Assembly (NCBI RefSeq): GCF_037076345.1
Contig: NZ_AP024702.1
Coordinates: 4,154,001 to 4,218,000, forward strand
Length of the DNA: 64,000 nt
DNA from: Haloferula helveola
GTDB taxonomy: Bacteria; Verrucomicrobiota; Verrucomicrobiia; Verrucomicrobiales; Akkermansiaceae
Direction of reading: 5' to 3'
The notes beneath the pieces were generated by a model that was not told where the DNA came from, did no database searches, and saw nothing but the letters and a program-made list of their open reading frames with translations. Positions 27,674 to 38,100 of this stretch are shown here, one piece after another; position 1 is the first letter of the stretch; every line of letters starts with the position of its first letter. Position numbers and translations under genes: made by a program.

Positions 27674-28750
27674 TCAGCCGCGGCGGCGTCTCGAGAGGGC
27701 CCGGCCGATGCTTTCGCCGCGGACCAGCTTCGTCTTCGTAAGCGACTGAACGAGGTCGCTCTTGCCCTGGCTCACATTCCGGACCCACCTGACGATCCGT
27801 CGGACCCAAGGACGGCTGTCCCAGAGTACGTGGGCGACGGATGGCTGTTGCAACTCGAAGTAGGGATCCCAGTCCGTACACGCGAGGGACACATGCTGGG
27901 GTGCGAGGATGCCACGCCGGGCCAGATGCTGCTGCACGCTGAGGAAGATGGGCGGCTCATCCAGAACGATGGCGGTGGGTGGCGTGAGCTTGAAAATGGA
28001 ATCGACCACGTTCCCCAACGTCTCGCTTTTCCCGTCCCAGTCCGGCAGGTTGTAGCTTCCGGTCCGAATGCCGCCGCGCCGCAATTCATCGAGGAACGCC
28101 CGCTCGGGTGCTCCCGGTCTGGGCAGGCGCCGCACGGGTCTCGTCAGCATGGTGATGCGCTCGTGACCCAACTCGATGAAGTGCCGTGCCAATTCCCTGA
28201 GGGCCGGCGACTTGTCGGGGCCGATTCCCGCAATCGGAAGGCCCGACCGGCGCCCGAACATCGCGAAAGCCGGCACAGGGCATTCGGAAAACCATGTGAG
28301 CACTTCGCGCGGACCCGCGACGACAATCCATGCGTCCGCCTGGGTCGTCTCGATCAGCTTGGTGATCCTCGCCATGTTTCCCTTCATGAGCGTGATGGAA
28401 GTCTTCGGAAATAGAACGGTGTGTCCGTCTTCCTGAAGAAGTCGCTGGAGATCCATGATGTAGTCGAAGCGATAGTCTTCGATCAGGTAGGGCAGGAAGG
28501 CGACCTTCAGGGACGAGGAATAGCTGCGAGTCGTGGAGACCCTACGTGGGAGCCTGGCACCCTGGCTGACAAGTTCGCCCTGCTTCTCGAGCAGGTCGAG
28601 CGCGGCGTCGACCGTCATCCGTCCGACTCCCAATTCCCGCGCCAAGGCCGCTCCGCCAGGCATGGTGCCGGTCCATGTTCCGGAGCGGATCTCTTTGCGC
28701 AAATGATCCGCGACCTGTTCGGCGGCGGTAAGGACTCGCAAGGTGGGCAT
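27674..28750 (-). CDS. GntR/LacI-hybrid transcriptional regulator (AraR-like)
   Basis: 358 residues. The N-terminus is a GntR-type winged helix: VADHLRKEIRSGTW, ALARELGVGRMTVDAALDLLEKQGEL. Residues from about 80 onward form a LacI-type periplasmic-binding-protein-like sensor with SLKVAFLPYL, DAWIVVAGP, FAMFGRRSGLPIAGIGPD, HFIELGHERITMLTR and HVSLACTDWDPYFE. Such hybrids normally bind a sugar and control its uptake and degradation genes. It is divergent from the esterase at 28907 and upstream of the surface protein at 24336. A C-terminal RRRRG tail is unusual but short. The start ATG at 28748-28750 is preceded by GGGAGAG on the minus strand, a fair ribosome-binding site. Confidence 0.85.
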   Translation of the reverse strand: MPTLRVLTAAEQVADHLRKEIRSGTWTGTMPGGAALARELGVGRMTVDAALDLLEKQGELVSQGARLPRRVSTTRSYSSSLKVAFLPYLIEDYRFDYIMDLQRLLQEDGHTVLFPKTSITLMKGNMARITKLIETTQADAWIVVAGPREVLTWFSECPVPAFAMFGRRSGLPIAGIGPDKSPALRELARHFIELGHERITMLTRPVRRLPRPGAPERAFLDELRRGGIRTGSYNLPDWDGKSETLGNVVDSIFKLTPPTAIVLDEPPIFLSVQQHLARRGILAPQHVSLACTDWDPYFELQQPSVAHVLWDSRPWVRRIVRWVRNVSQGKSDLVQSLTKTKLVRGESIGRALSRRRRG

Positions 28751-28760
28751 GGCTCTCCCT

Positions 28761-28770
28761 TATCAGAAAT
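28761..28770 (-). promoter_or_regulatory. Second copy of the ATTTCTGATA decamer
   Basis: On the minus strand these ten bases equal 27574-27583. They lie 10 bases before the regulator start and in the divergent region shared with the esterase gene, the normal place for an autoregulatory site. Confidence 0.35.
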
Positions 28771-28906
28771 GAGGTCCAGGAAGGAAGTGGCAACCGGTGG
28801 CGGCCGGAATCCGTGTCATGGCTTGTGCTTTGCGGCAGCCATCCTCCGTATGGGTGCCATTGGACTGCCTGCGACCCCAGGCAGCGCGTTCCGCCACTCT
28901 ACAACG

Positions 28907-30724
28907 ATGTTCACGAGGATTGGTTCCCTGCTCCTGATGGTGATGGCTTCCGCTGCTCTTGGTGCGGACGAGACGTTCGCTCCGTACGAATCCACGGAAG
29001 ACGTTCCGCAACGGGCCGAAGAGTTATGGGAAGCCTACGACCCCCGCGAGGAAGCGTTGGAGGTCAAGATCGTGAAGGAATGGAAGGAGAACGGAGTGGT
29101 GACCCGATACATCACCTTCAAGGTCGGGACCTTCAAGGGAAGTGATGCCCGGATCGCTGCTTACTACTCCTTCCCCGACAATGGCGGGCGGAATCCGGCA
29201 TTCGTCTGGAGCCATGGGGGCGGTCAGCGGGCAGAGCGGGGCCGTGGCGTCTATTTCGCGAAGCAGGGCTTCGCCACGGTCGACATCAACTGGCTCGGCC
29301 GACCGATGGAGGACGACATCAAGATCAACACCGATTGGGGTAAGGTGGATCCGACCCAAGGACCCCGGTTTTACAAGAAGGCACTGAGAGATGGTTGGAA
29401 GCGAGATCTCCAACCGGACGAGCACACGATCGATCCGGTGCCGAGCCCGCGGAACGCGAACTGGTTCCTGCTCGCCGTGGCGGCGCGGCGGGCAATCACG
29501 TTTCTGGAACAACAGCCCGAGGTAGATCCCGACAGGCTCGGGTTCTCCGGATTCTCGATGGGCGGAATGGTCACCGCGCTGACCGCCACCGATAGTCGGC
29601 TCAAGGCGGTGGCGCCGTTCGTCGGCGGGACGGGTTTCAAATACGTCGACTTTCCGGGCGGGATCCGAGGGAGCAGCATCCGCACCCATTTCCAAGACCT
29701 GGATCTCTATCGGAAGACCATTGATGCGTCCGCCTACTGGCCTTCGGTCCGGTGCCCGGTGATGTTCATCAGTTCGTCCAACGACTTCCACGCGACCTTC
29801 GAGCGCATCTACCGTTCGATGGCGCTGCTCCAGCACGACGACTGGCGGGTCAGTGCCAACATCCACCGCAATCATGGTCCCGACCCCGAGCAGTGGGTCA
29901 TGCTGAACCTGTGGTTCGACCGTTACCTCAAAGGCGTCGATCCCGATATCCCGGTCACGCCTCCGTCGAGCTTCGAGGTGGAGGGTAAAACGGCGCGCTT
30001 CGTGGTGACGCCCGCGCAGCGCGACCGCCTCGTCGGCGTCGAGGTCTACTACAGCTACGACCCCAATTCGCGGACCCGATTCTGGAATCGGGCGGATGCT
30101 ATCGAGGCGGCAGGGAAGTATCGGGTCGATCTGCCGGTGCACGAGAACCTGCCACTGTACGTGTTCGCGCTCTGCCGTTACCGATTGCCGGGCAAGGTCA
30201 CTCTTGAGCGCGGCGAAACGACCACCTTCACGCTGAACTCACTCGAGCACGTTCATTTGCCGGATGCGGTCGATCTTTCCGCGCTGGCTGACGTTCCGAA
30301 GACGCGGACCGTCTTCGAGGATTTCGAGCATGGTCTGCAGGATTGGGCGAGCCGGGACCAGTGCAGCATCCAGACGTACAAGTTCCAAAGTCCCGAGCTG
30401 GATACCTCGAATGACAAGAAGTTGGTCCTGACCGTCGACCCGAAGGGCAGGAAACTGCTGCTTCGCCTCAGAACCGGTAGCGACTTTCTCGGTAAGGAAG
30501 GAAAGTTCGGCAGCTTCACGTTCACCAAACCTGTTGACGGAAAAGCTTCCCGCAATGTCGTGGTCGAACGGAAAGACTTCCGAGGTGAAGATGGGGAGAC
30601 GCTGGAGTGGGCGAATATCGTGACTTTCGACGTTGCCCTCATCGATCGGGAGACCAGGGAGCCGGTGAACCTGACGTCGGAACATGGTCGCGGGATCCTG
30701 CAAAGAATCGAACTGGTCGATTGA
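28907..30724 (+). CDS. Secreted dienelactone-hydrolase/acetylxylan-esterase-like hydrolase
   Basis: 605 residues with a signal peptide (MFTRIGSLLLMVMASAALG). Residues about 60-400 are an alpha/beta-hydrolase: VWSHGGGQRAERG near the oxyanion hole, the nucleophile elbow GFSGFSMGG, ISSSNDFHATFERI near the acid residue, and NIHRNHGPDPEQW with the likely catalytic His. The remaining 200 residues are beta-rich, with a final FEDFEHGLQDWASRDQCS jelly-roll-like domain that may bind carbohydrate. It is divergent from the GntR/LacI regulator, which suggests sugar-responsive control. The ATG at 28907 is used because an open extension upstream has no signal peptide or similarity. Confidence 0.82.
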   Translation: MFTRIGSLLLMVMASAALGADETFAPYESTEDVPQRAEELWEAYDPREEALEVKIVKEWKENGVVTRYITFKVGTFKGSDARIAAYYSFPDNGGRNPAFVWSHGGGQRAERGRGVYFAKQGFATVDINWLGRPMEDDIKINTDWGKVDPTQGPRFYKKALRDGWKRDLQPDEHTIDPVPSPRNANWFLLAVAARRAITFLEQQPEVDPDRLGFSGFSMGGMVTALTATDSRLKAVAPFVGGTGFKYVDFPGGIRGSSIRTHFQDLDLYRKTIDASAYWPSVRCPVMFISSSNDFHATFERIYRSMALLQHDDWRVSANIHRNHGPDPEQWVMLNLWFDRYLKGVDPDIPVTPPSSFEVEGKTARFVVTPAQRDRLVGVEVYYSYDPNSRTRFWNRADAIEAAGKYRVDLPVHENLPLYVFALCRYRLPGKVTLERGETTTFTLNSLEHVHLPDAVDLSALADVPKTRTVFEDFEHGLQDWASRDQCSIQTYKFQSPELDTSNDKKLVLTVDPKGRKLLLRLRTGSDFLGKEGKFGSFTFTKPVDGKASRNVVVERKDFRGEDGETLEWANIVTFDVALIDRETREPVNLTSEHGRGILQRIELVD

Positions 30725-30870
30725 GGCTTCAGACCCGGTGTGGTCCCAAGGTGTCTGAGTTGCGCTCCGAGGTGATCTTGGTGGGCTGCCCGCCCGCGAG
30801 CCTTCAGCAAACGCCGGGACACTCTTGACGCAGCGGATCGCAGTTGTTGGTTTCTCGCTTCAAGGTGCAA

Positions 30871-32169
30871 ATGATTCGAGTCTTCAAAGGTATGGTGCTG
30901 GCGTTCCTGCCGGTTCTTTGCGCGGCATTCGTTTCTTCCTGCGGGGTGGGGGTGCAGCCGCTGATGCCGACGCCGGTGCTCTACACCGAGTCGGGCCACA
31001 AGCCCTTGGACCACCTGCCCCCGGGGGAGCGATGGAAAGAACGGCGGGTGTACTACGTCACCAACCGATCCCGCCAAGGGGGCGCGCAACGGATTTCCTA
31101 CGGCAACGGGATCAGCCCCGATCTTTCGGTCGGCACCTCACTGATCGGATTCGGTGGACCGGACATGACGTGGGCGCATCTCAACCGGGTCTCAGCCGAG
31201 TCCGAGCGGGACGACGTGGTCGAGCTCTCGATCGCCGGGATCGCCGAGTTCGGACGGATCCCCGCGAACTCGACCGTGAGCCAGGCAGCCGGCCCCGAGG
31301 CGGCGGCGTTCTGGCTGAAGGAACTCAATGAGTCGATCGACAGCTCACGGGACAAGGATCTGCTGATCTATGTCCACGGTGCCAAAGTGAACTTCTACAA
31401 CTCCTGCGCCTTCGCGGCCCAGCTCGATCACTTCCTCGGTCGCGACATGACATCGCTGGCCTTCGCATGGCCGACGCATCAGAACATTCTGTCCTACGTC
31501 TCGGGTGCCGATGTTCATCGTGCCTATGAGTCGGCCGAGGCACTCGCCGACCTTCTCGAGTTGCTGGGCAGCCGGACCGACGCTAGAAGGATCCATATCC
31601 TTTCGTGGAGTGCCGGGGCGCGCGTGGCCACCCGCGGGATCGCCTTGCTGCGCGAGCGCCATCCGAACGAGTCGGCCGCCAGCCTGCGTCGGCGATTCCG
31701 CATCGGCACCGCCTACTTCGCGGCGGGGGATGTGCCGAGCCACGAGTTCGTCGCGGCTGCTCCGGCCATCGACAGCCTGGTGGAGCGGATCATCGTCACG
31801 CAGACCGATCACGACAGCGCCCTGGAGTCGAGCAGCCGCATCATGCGCGGAGGGATGCGGATCGGTCAGCAGGGGAACGATTTGAACGAAGACGAGATCG
31901 CGGTGCTGAGATCGCTCAAGCATCTCGAAGTCGTGGACATGTCCGAGGGGACGGAGAAACGCGGTTTCGACATCGTGGGACACCGCTACTGGTTCGACCA
32001 CCCGTGGGCGAGCACCGACGTCCTGCTGTCGATTGGCACCGACCTGTCGCCCAGGGAGCGAGGACTGGTGCCCGGTGGTTTGCCGATGCAGTGGGACCTG
32101 CCGCCCGACTACCCGGAGCGCCTCCGCCGTCTGCCACCGCCGACCAGCTTCCGGCGCTGGAATCGTTGA
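30871..32169 (+). CDS. Lipoprotein alpha/beta-hydrolase (DUF900-type)
   Basis: 432 residues. The signal ends in a lipobox (AFVSSCG), so the protein is probably a lipoprotein. The DUF900-like hydrolase core reads WKERRVYYVTNRSRQGG, DKDLLIYVHGAKVNFYNSCAFAAQL, TSLAFAWPTHQNILSY and HILSWSAGARVATRG, where SWSAGA carries the nucleophile Ser. FAAGDVPSHEF precedes a likely acid residue, and GHRYWFDHPWAS holds a possible His. The ATG at 30871 is preceded by AAGGTG. It converges with the giant surface protein, with only 8 bases between the stops. The 146 bases upstream show nothing else. Substrate unknown. Confidence 0.82.
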   Translation: MIRVFKGMVLAFLPVLCAAFVSSCGVGVQPLMPTPVLYTESGHKPLDHLPPGERWKERRVYYVTNRSRQGGAQRISYGNGISPDLSVGTSLIGFGGPDMTWAHLNRVSAESERDDVVELSIAGIAEFGRIPANSTVSQAAGPEAAAFWLKELNESIDSSRDKDLLIYVHGAKVNFYNSCAFAAQLDHFLGRDMTSLAFAWPTHQNILSYVSGADVHRAYESAEALADLLELLGSRTDARRIHILSWSAGARVATRGIALLRERHPNESAASLRRRFRIGTAYFAAGDVPSHEFVAAAPAIDSLVERIIVTQTDHDSALESSSRIMRGGMRIGQQGNDLNEDEIAVLRSLKHLEVVDMSEGTEKRGFDIVGHRYWFDHPWASTDVLLSIGTDLSPRERGLVPGGLPMQWDLPPDYPERLRRLPPPTSFRRWNR

Positions 32170-32177
32170 CGCCTCGG

Positions 32178-35100
32178 TTACTCGCCCGGATCCGTGAACT
32201 CCTCACGGAAGAATAGCCGGTCGCCAGGTGTTGCGATTTCGAGGGTGAGCAGGGTCCGGACACCCTCGATCGTTTCGGTCGGGTCGATGGCGTAGTCGAC
32301 TCCCTCGACCATCGGCATCCATGATCCGGCAAGCAGGGTGGTGGACTTCTGGAACTCGACGGCGACATCCACGGCATTATTCCGGAAGGAGAAGGTCAAT
32401 TGGTCGCCGACCAGTTTTGGCCGAAGCGAAGGATCATCCGGGCCAGTCGGGTTGCCGCCGGCGGCGTAGTCGCCGTAGTTGCTGACGCCGTTGCCGTTGT
32501 CGTCGTCGTTCGGGTCGAGTGTCGGAAATAGCAGGGCGAAGGTGGCGTCGACATTCCCCTCGTAGGCGCCGAGGTCGATCGTGGTGTCCTGGATGCGTGG
32601 GTTACCGAGGATGTCGAGAGGTTCCTCGTTGGCGGTGTTCAGACCCGCTTCGAGAGCGGGGGATCCGGTCTGCAGCCGGAAGTCGCCGCCGGTGCCGGGT
32701 GCCGTGAACGGATCGAGTTCCAGAACGAAGAGCGGGTCATTCGACGCGTCGCCTCCGTCGAAATTCCCGGTCCCCGTCGAAGAGAGATCGATGTTCTCGA
32801 CGAGGCAGTACGAGTAGCCGGCGGTCGAGGTGCCGTTCTGGCTGACCGAAGCGCCCGCGGATGAGTTCGACGTTCCCTCGGCGTTGTTCCAGATCAAGGT
32901 GTTGCTCAGGTTGGGTGATGAGTCGAAGTCGAAGATGCCGCCGCCTTCGGAGGTCGCGTTGTTGCCGGTGATCGTGGCGTTGACGATCAAGGGAGATGCG
33001 AAGGCGTTGAACATCCCGCCGCCCTGAACGGCTTGGTTGCCGGAAAGGCAGCAGTTCACCAGCAGGGCGGGGGCCGACTCATTGTAGATCCCGCCACCGC
33101 CACCGGAGCTGTTGCCCCGGAACGCGCTGTTGACGATGAACAGCTGCGAAGAGGTGCTGTAGAGTCCTCCGCCCGAGGAGGTTGAGCTGTTGCCTTCGAC
33201 CGTGGTGGAAATCAGCGAGAGGCCCTCGTCGTTGAAGATGCCGCCGCCGTTGCCGGCGTCGGCGATGCCGGTCGCGCTTCCCCCGGTGATCTTCAGGTGG
33301 TTGAGGATCACGGTCTGAATGGTGCCGGAGCTGCCGTCGTCGATGGTCAGAACCCGTGAAGCTCCTCCGGCGTCGAGTGTCACGGGGAGCAGCAGCGCCG
33401 AGGCGTCGATCGTGATCGATTTGTCGATCACCAGCGGTCCGGAGGTCAGGGAAATCGTGTCTCCGGTGAGACCGGCGGCGAACGTGATGGTGCCTCCGGA
33501 GCCGGTCACCGCGAGGGCATCGCGAAGCGAGCCGGTTCCGCTGTCCGCGGTGGTGGTGACTTCGGAGGAAATCGGGATCGAGAGCGTGACGTCGTTGCCG
33601 TCGCCACCGGTGTAGCTGATCTGAAGGGTGAAAGTTCCCACCGTAACGAGCGCGCTTTCCGGCAGGCCGTCGAAGGTTCCACTGACCGGGTCGGCGCCGT
33701 CATTGTCGATGATCGTGAAGATGGAGCCGGGTGCCGGTTCGAAAAGGCCGAACGGGACGGCGGTGAGCGTGACTCCCGTGCCTATCGAGACGGAGCCGAC
33801 CACGGCGATCTGGTCATATTCGGAACCGGGTGCGCCGCTGCCGAGCTCGGCTTCGTAGGTCGAACCGGATGCCAGTTCGAGATCGCCGCTGACCATCAGG
33901 ATTCCGGGTGACTGACCGGGTGCGACCGTGCCATCGAGGGATACGGTGTCGGTTCCCGCGTCGATGTCGGTGCCGGCATTGTCGCGAATGAATTCACCGG
34001 AGATGATGACCGGATCGGTGAAGGTGACGGTGTCGAGGTTAACCGTTCCCGCGGTGGCTCCGCCGATCGTGACCGAGGCGAATCCGTCGGCGAGCAAGGC
34101 CAGTTCGGAATCGCTCAGTTCGAGGATGCCGGTCGCTCCGCCGACGCCGACCGATGTTCCATTGGTGAACGGCCGGATGGCCAGGTTTCCTGTCGACTGG
34201 ACGCTGCCGGCGGTGAATTCGTAGCTGTCTGTTGCAATCGTGATATCGCCGCTGGCGAGAGGGCCACCGATCACGTTCAGCGGATTGCCGGATCGCAGTC
34301 CGTTCTGGCTGGCTGAAACACCCTGGATCTGGATGGTGCCGGCGCCTCCGGAGAGGATGCTGCCACCGGTGGCGGACGACAGGATCACACCATCCGCGTT
34401 TCCGGCTCCATTCGCAGTGATGGTGATCGCTCCGGAAGTGGTGCTCACCGAGCCATTGCCGCCGATGCTCAAAGCTCCGCTGACACCGGCGACCGACCCG
34501 GCGCCGTTGGCGAAGATGGTGATGTCGCCGCTGGTCGAGGTGACCGTGCCTCCGTCGATGCCGATCGCGTCGTTGATGCCATTGCCTCGCAGCAGGATGC
34601 TTCCTGCGCCGGACGATACGGTTGCCCCTTGGATCAGGATCCCGCGATTACTGGTCGCTGCGGTGCCGTAGGCCGACGTGTTGCTGGGATCATTTCCACC
34701 GCCGATCACGATATTGCCGCCACCGGAGTCGACCAAGATGCCGGTCGGGATCAGGACGCCGCCGCTGTTGTCCGAGTCGGCATCCGAATTGAGCGTGAGA
34801 TTGCCTCCTCCGCCCGTAATGTCGGCATTGACCACGATGTCGTCATCGGCTTCGAGGACGAGCGTGCCGCCATGGGTGTTGACCATGGCGGCGACCGTGA
34901 TGGTGGCGCCACTGTTGAAGGTGAAGTCTCCCAAGTTCGCCTCGATGTTCATCGAACCGACGACGATGATGTCTCCGGCCGCGGTGATGTCCGCATGCCT
35001 CGTGCGATCGAACAGACCGACCGCGAGGTCGTCGACATCGTTGAAGTTCAGCGAGGCCAGCGGGATGTTGCCGCCACCTTCGGTGTGTTCGAGCGCGTTG

Positions 35101-38100
35101 ATGTCGTTGTTTCCGAGGAAGGTGACGGTCTTGTTCGTGCCCACCGTGACGAATCTCAGCCGGTCCGCCGTGATCGTTCCCGCGGTTTGCACCGCGTCAC
35201 CCTGGATCCGCAGGATCAGATCGCCGTCGCCTGCTACGGAAACATTCCCGTTCAGGGTCAGTACGCCGCTGAACGAACGGATCTGATGGCCGAAATTGGA
35301 GGTGTCGGTCGCCGTGATCGACGAGAATGTGAGGCCCTCGCGTCCGTGGAAGCGCTGGATCCGGAAGGCGCTCAGCGAGATCTCGCCGTCAACGGTGTGA
35401 TGGTCCGGCCGGTCGAGAAAGATGGTGTCGGAGGCGGTGAAGCTTGCGGTGCCTCCGACGTCGATCAAGGAGGTGACGGAATCCGTGATGTCGCCGCCCG
35501 AGGCTTGCACCGAGAGATTGCCGCTCGGGGTGATCTGTTCGAGATCGATCGAGTTCGCATCCCTCAGTGTGACCGAGGTGCCTGCGGCCGAGACGGGTCC
35601 GGTGAAGTCGTTGAAGATATCGTCGAGCGTGACGGCCGTTGCCGCGGTGAAACTCGACGGGCCGAGAACGTTGATGTCCTCACCGCTGACGACGCCGTCG
35701 CCGTTGTCGCTGATCGATCCGGCGACGGATGTCACGGTGAGACCGAGTGTGGCGTCGATGTCACCGAGAATGACATCATCGGCCTCGGTGATCACGATGT
35801 TCGCACCTGTCGCATGGACGGTATCGGAACCGAAGGTGTTGCCGGTCTGGTCGAGCACGATGTCGTAGAAGGTTCCGGTCGCCTCGGCGTGGAGGGTTCC
35901 CGTGCCGGCGATGATCGAACTCCCGGCGGATTGGGTGATCGGCCCGCCGGCGGTCACCGTCAGCGAAGAACCGGCATCGACATCGCCGAGTGTGAGCGGA
36001 CCCGCGTTGTTGATCGTCACCGGAGAGCCCGAGGCGGAGACCGGACCGCCGAAGCCGTTCTGTGAATCATTGAGGACAATCGACCCGGAGGCCATGTAGT
36101 GGGCGGCGCCCGCCACGTTGATGTCGTCGCCGGCTCCCGCGCCATTGCCGTTGTCGCTGATCGATCCGGTCGCGGTGACCGTGAGTGAACCGGTGGCATC
36201 GATGTCGCCGAGCACCAGATCACCCGCCGCCACGATCTCGATATTGCCGCCGGCGGCGTCCAGCCCGGCCGGACCGAACAGGTTGCCGGCCTGGGTGAGC
36301 GTGACATCGTACTGGTTTGCGCCGTCCAGTGCCGTGAAGCTGGCATCCGGGGTATTGATCAGGGTGCCCGGCTCCTGGTTGATCGTGTCCACGCAGGTGA
36401 CCGTCAGCGAAGAGCTGGCGACGATGTCACCAAGGATGGTTTTGGAGAGGTTGTTCACCGAGACGTCCGTTCCGTTCACGTGGATGGCTCCGTCGAGTTC
36501 GTTGCCGGCATGGGTCAGGCTGACCGAGCCCGGCGATTCGATGGTGGTGGTGCCTTCGATCGTCAGCGTGTTGGAGTTGGTCACGTCACCGCCGGCCTCG
36601 ATGTAAAGGTCGCCATACGCCCAGATCTCGCCCAACTGGACATCGTCGATGTCGATGAAGGACACGTCGGTGAATGCCGAGTTGGTCTGCTCCGTGACGC
36701 GGAACTCGTTCACGTCGTTCCCGGTGTTGTTGAGCGTCACGTTGCCAGCGCCATTGATGCGTCGGATGTTCAGAACGTTCGCCACGATGGAGCCACCGGA
36801 TTGGGTGGTCGAATTGCCGACCCGGACGGTCAGGTTCCCGCCGGTGGGGAGCATGACGTCGCCGGCGAAATCGACGCCGCCCGCCTTGATCTCCAACGTG
36901 TTGTTGATGTTCGTCTGGGTGGTCGTGATCTCATCGACGATGAGTCCCCCGAACCCGACTTCGAAGTTCTGGACCCGGGCGGCCCGTAACGTCACACCGC
37001 CGACGTAGTCGTGGGTGCTCGGCTTGTTGACCGCGATGTTGCCCGGTGTCTCCATCACCGTGGTGAGGGCGACGGAAATGAGTGATCCCGGAGTTCCGGT
37101 GATGTCCGTGATGAGAGTGCCGGCCCAGACCGAGAGCGTGCCGGCCGACGAGACCTGATCGAGGGTGATCGTGTTCGCGTCGTTCAGGGTCAGGGTGGTT
37201 CCGGTGGCGGAAACCGGTCCGACGAAATCGTTGGTGACGTCGTTGAGGGCGATCAGGCCCCCCGTGGCATCCAGTGTCGTCGTTCCCCCGACCGTCAGCG
37301 AGGCGGATTGAATGATGGATTCCGCCGAGAGGACGAGCGCTCCGGCTGCACCGGTGCTGACGGCTCCGTCAATCGAGATCGCGTCGGTGTCATTACCGCA
37401 GTCGATCGTGAATCCGCCGCCAAGTGTTGCCTGGACACTCAAGATCGTGACCGTGTCGTCTCCTCCGGCGGTGTTGATCTGGATGCTGTCGATCGTGCCC
37501 TCGGGGATTGTGACCGAGGACGAACCGGAGCCGGCGGAGCCGGCGATGGTCGAGGCGTTGAGGATCAGGCCGCCCGTGTCGGTGATGGTGTAAACACCGC
37601 CTGCGTAGGAGATCTCCAGTTGGTCGGTGCTCGCGGCTCCGTTGATGTCGGACAGCGTCAGCGTGTTGCCGACCAGCGTGACGCCGGTCTCCGGGATAAC
37701 GAACAGGGTGTCGGCGTAGAACTCGAGACCACGCACGAGGTCGAAGCTGCCATTGGTGAACGGCTCCGAGGAGATATTGGTGTTGGAACCATCGCCTGAC
37801 ATGCTGCCGTCCTGTTCGCCGATTCCGGCGCCACCGCTGCCGCTCCAGTCCTGGGTGGTCCAGCTTCCGAGGTGGGTGCCCGACCCCGCGAGGACGCCGT
37901 CGATGTAGAGCGCGATGATCGGCGGGTTGGCGCCGTCGATGTCGACGGTCCAGATCAGGTCGTAGGTGCCGGCGGTGACCGGAGGCGACACGACCTCGAT
38001 GTATCCGCTTCCGTTGCCGCCGCCGTCGTTGCCGGACATCCGCATCACCAACACGTTGCCCGCCTCGTAGTTGAGTGAGAGGCCGATGGTTCCGCCGCCG

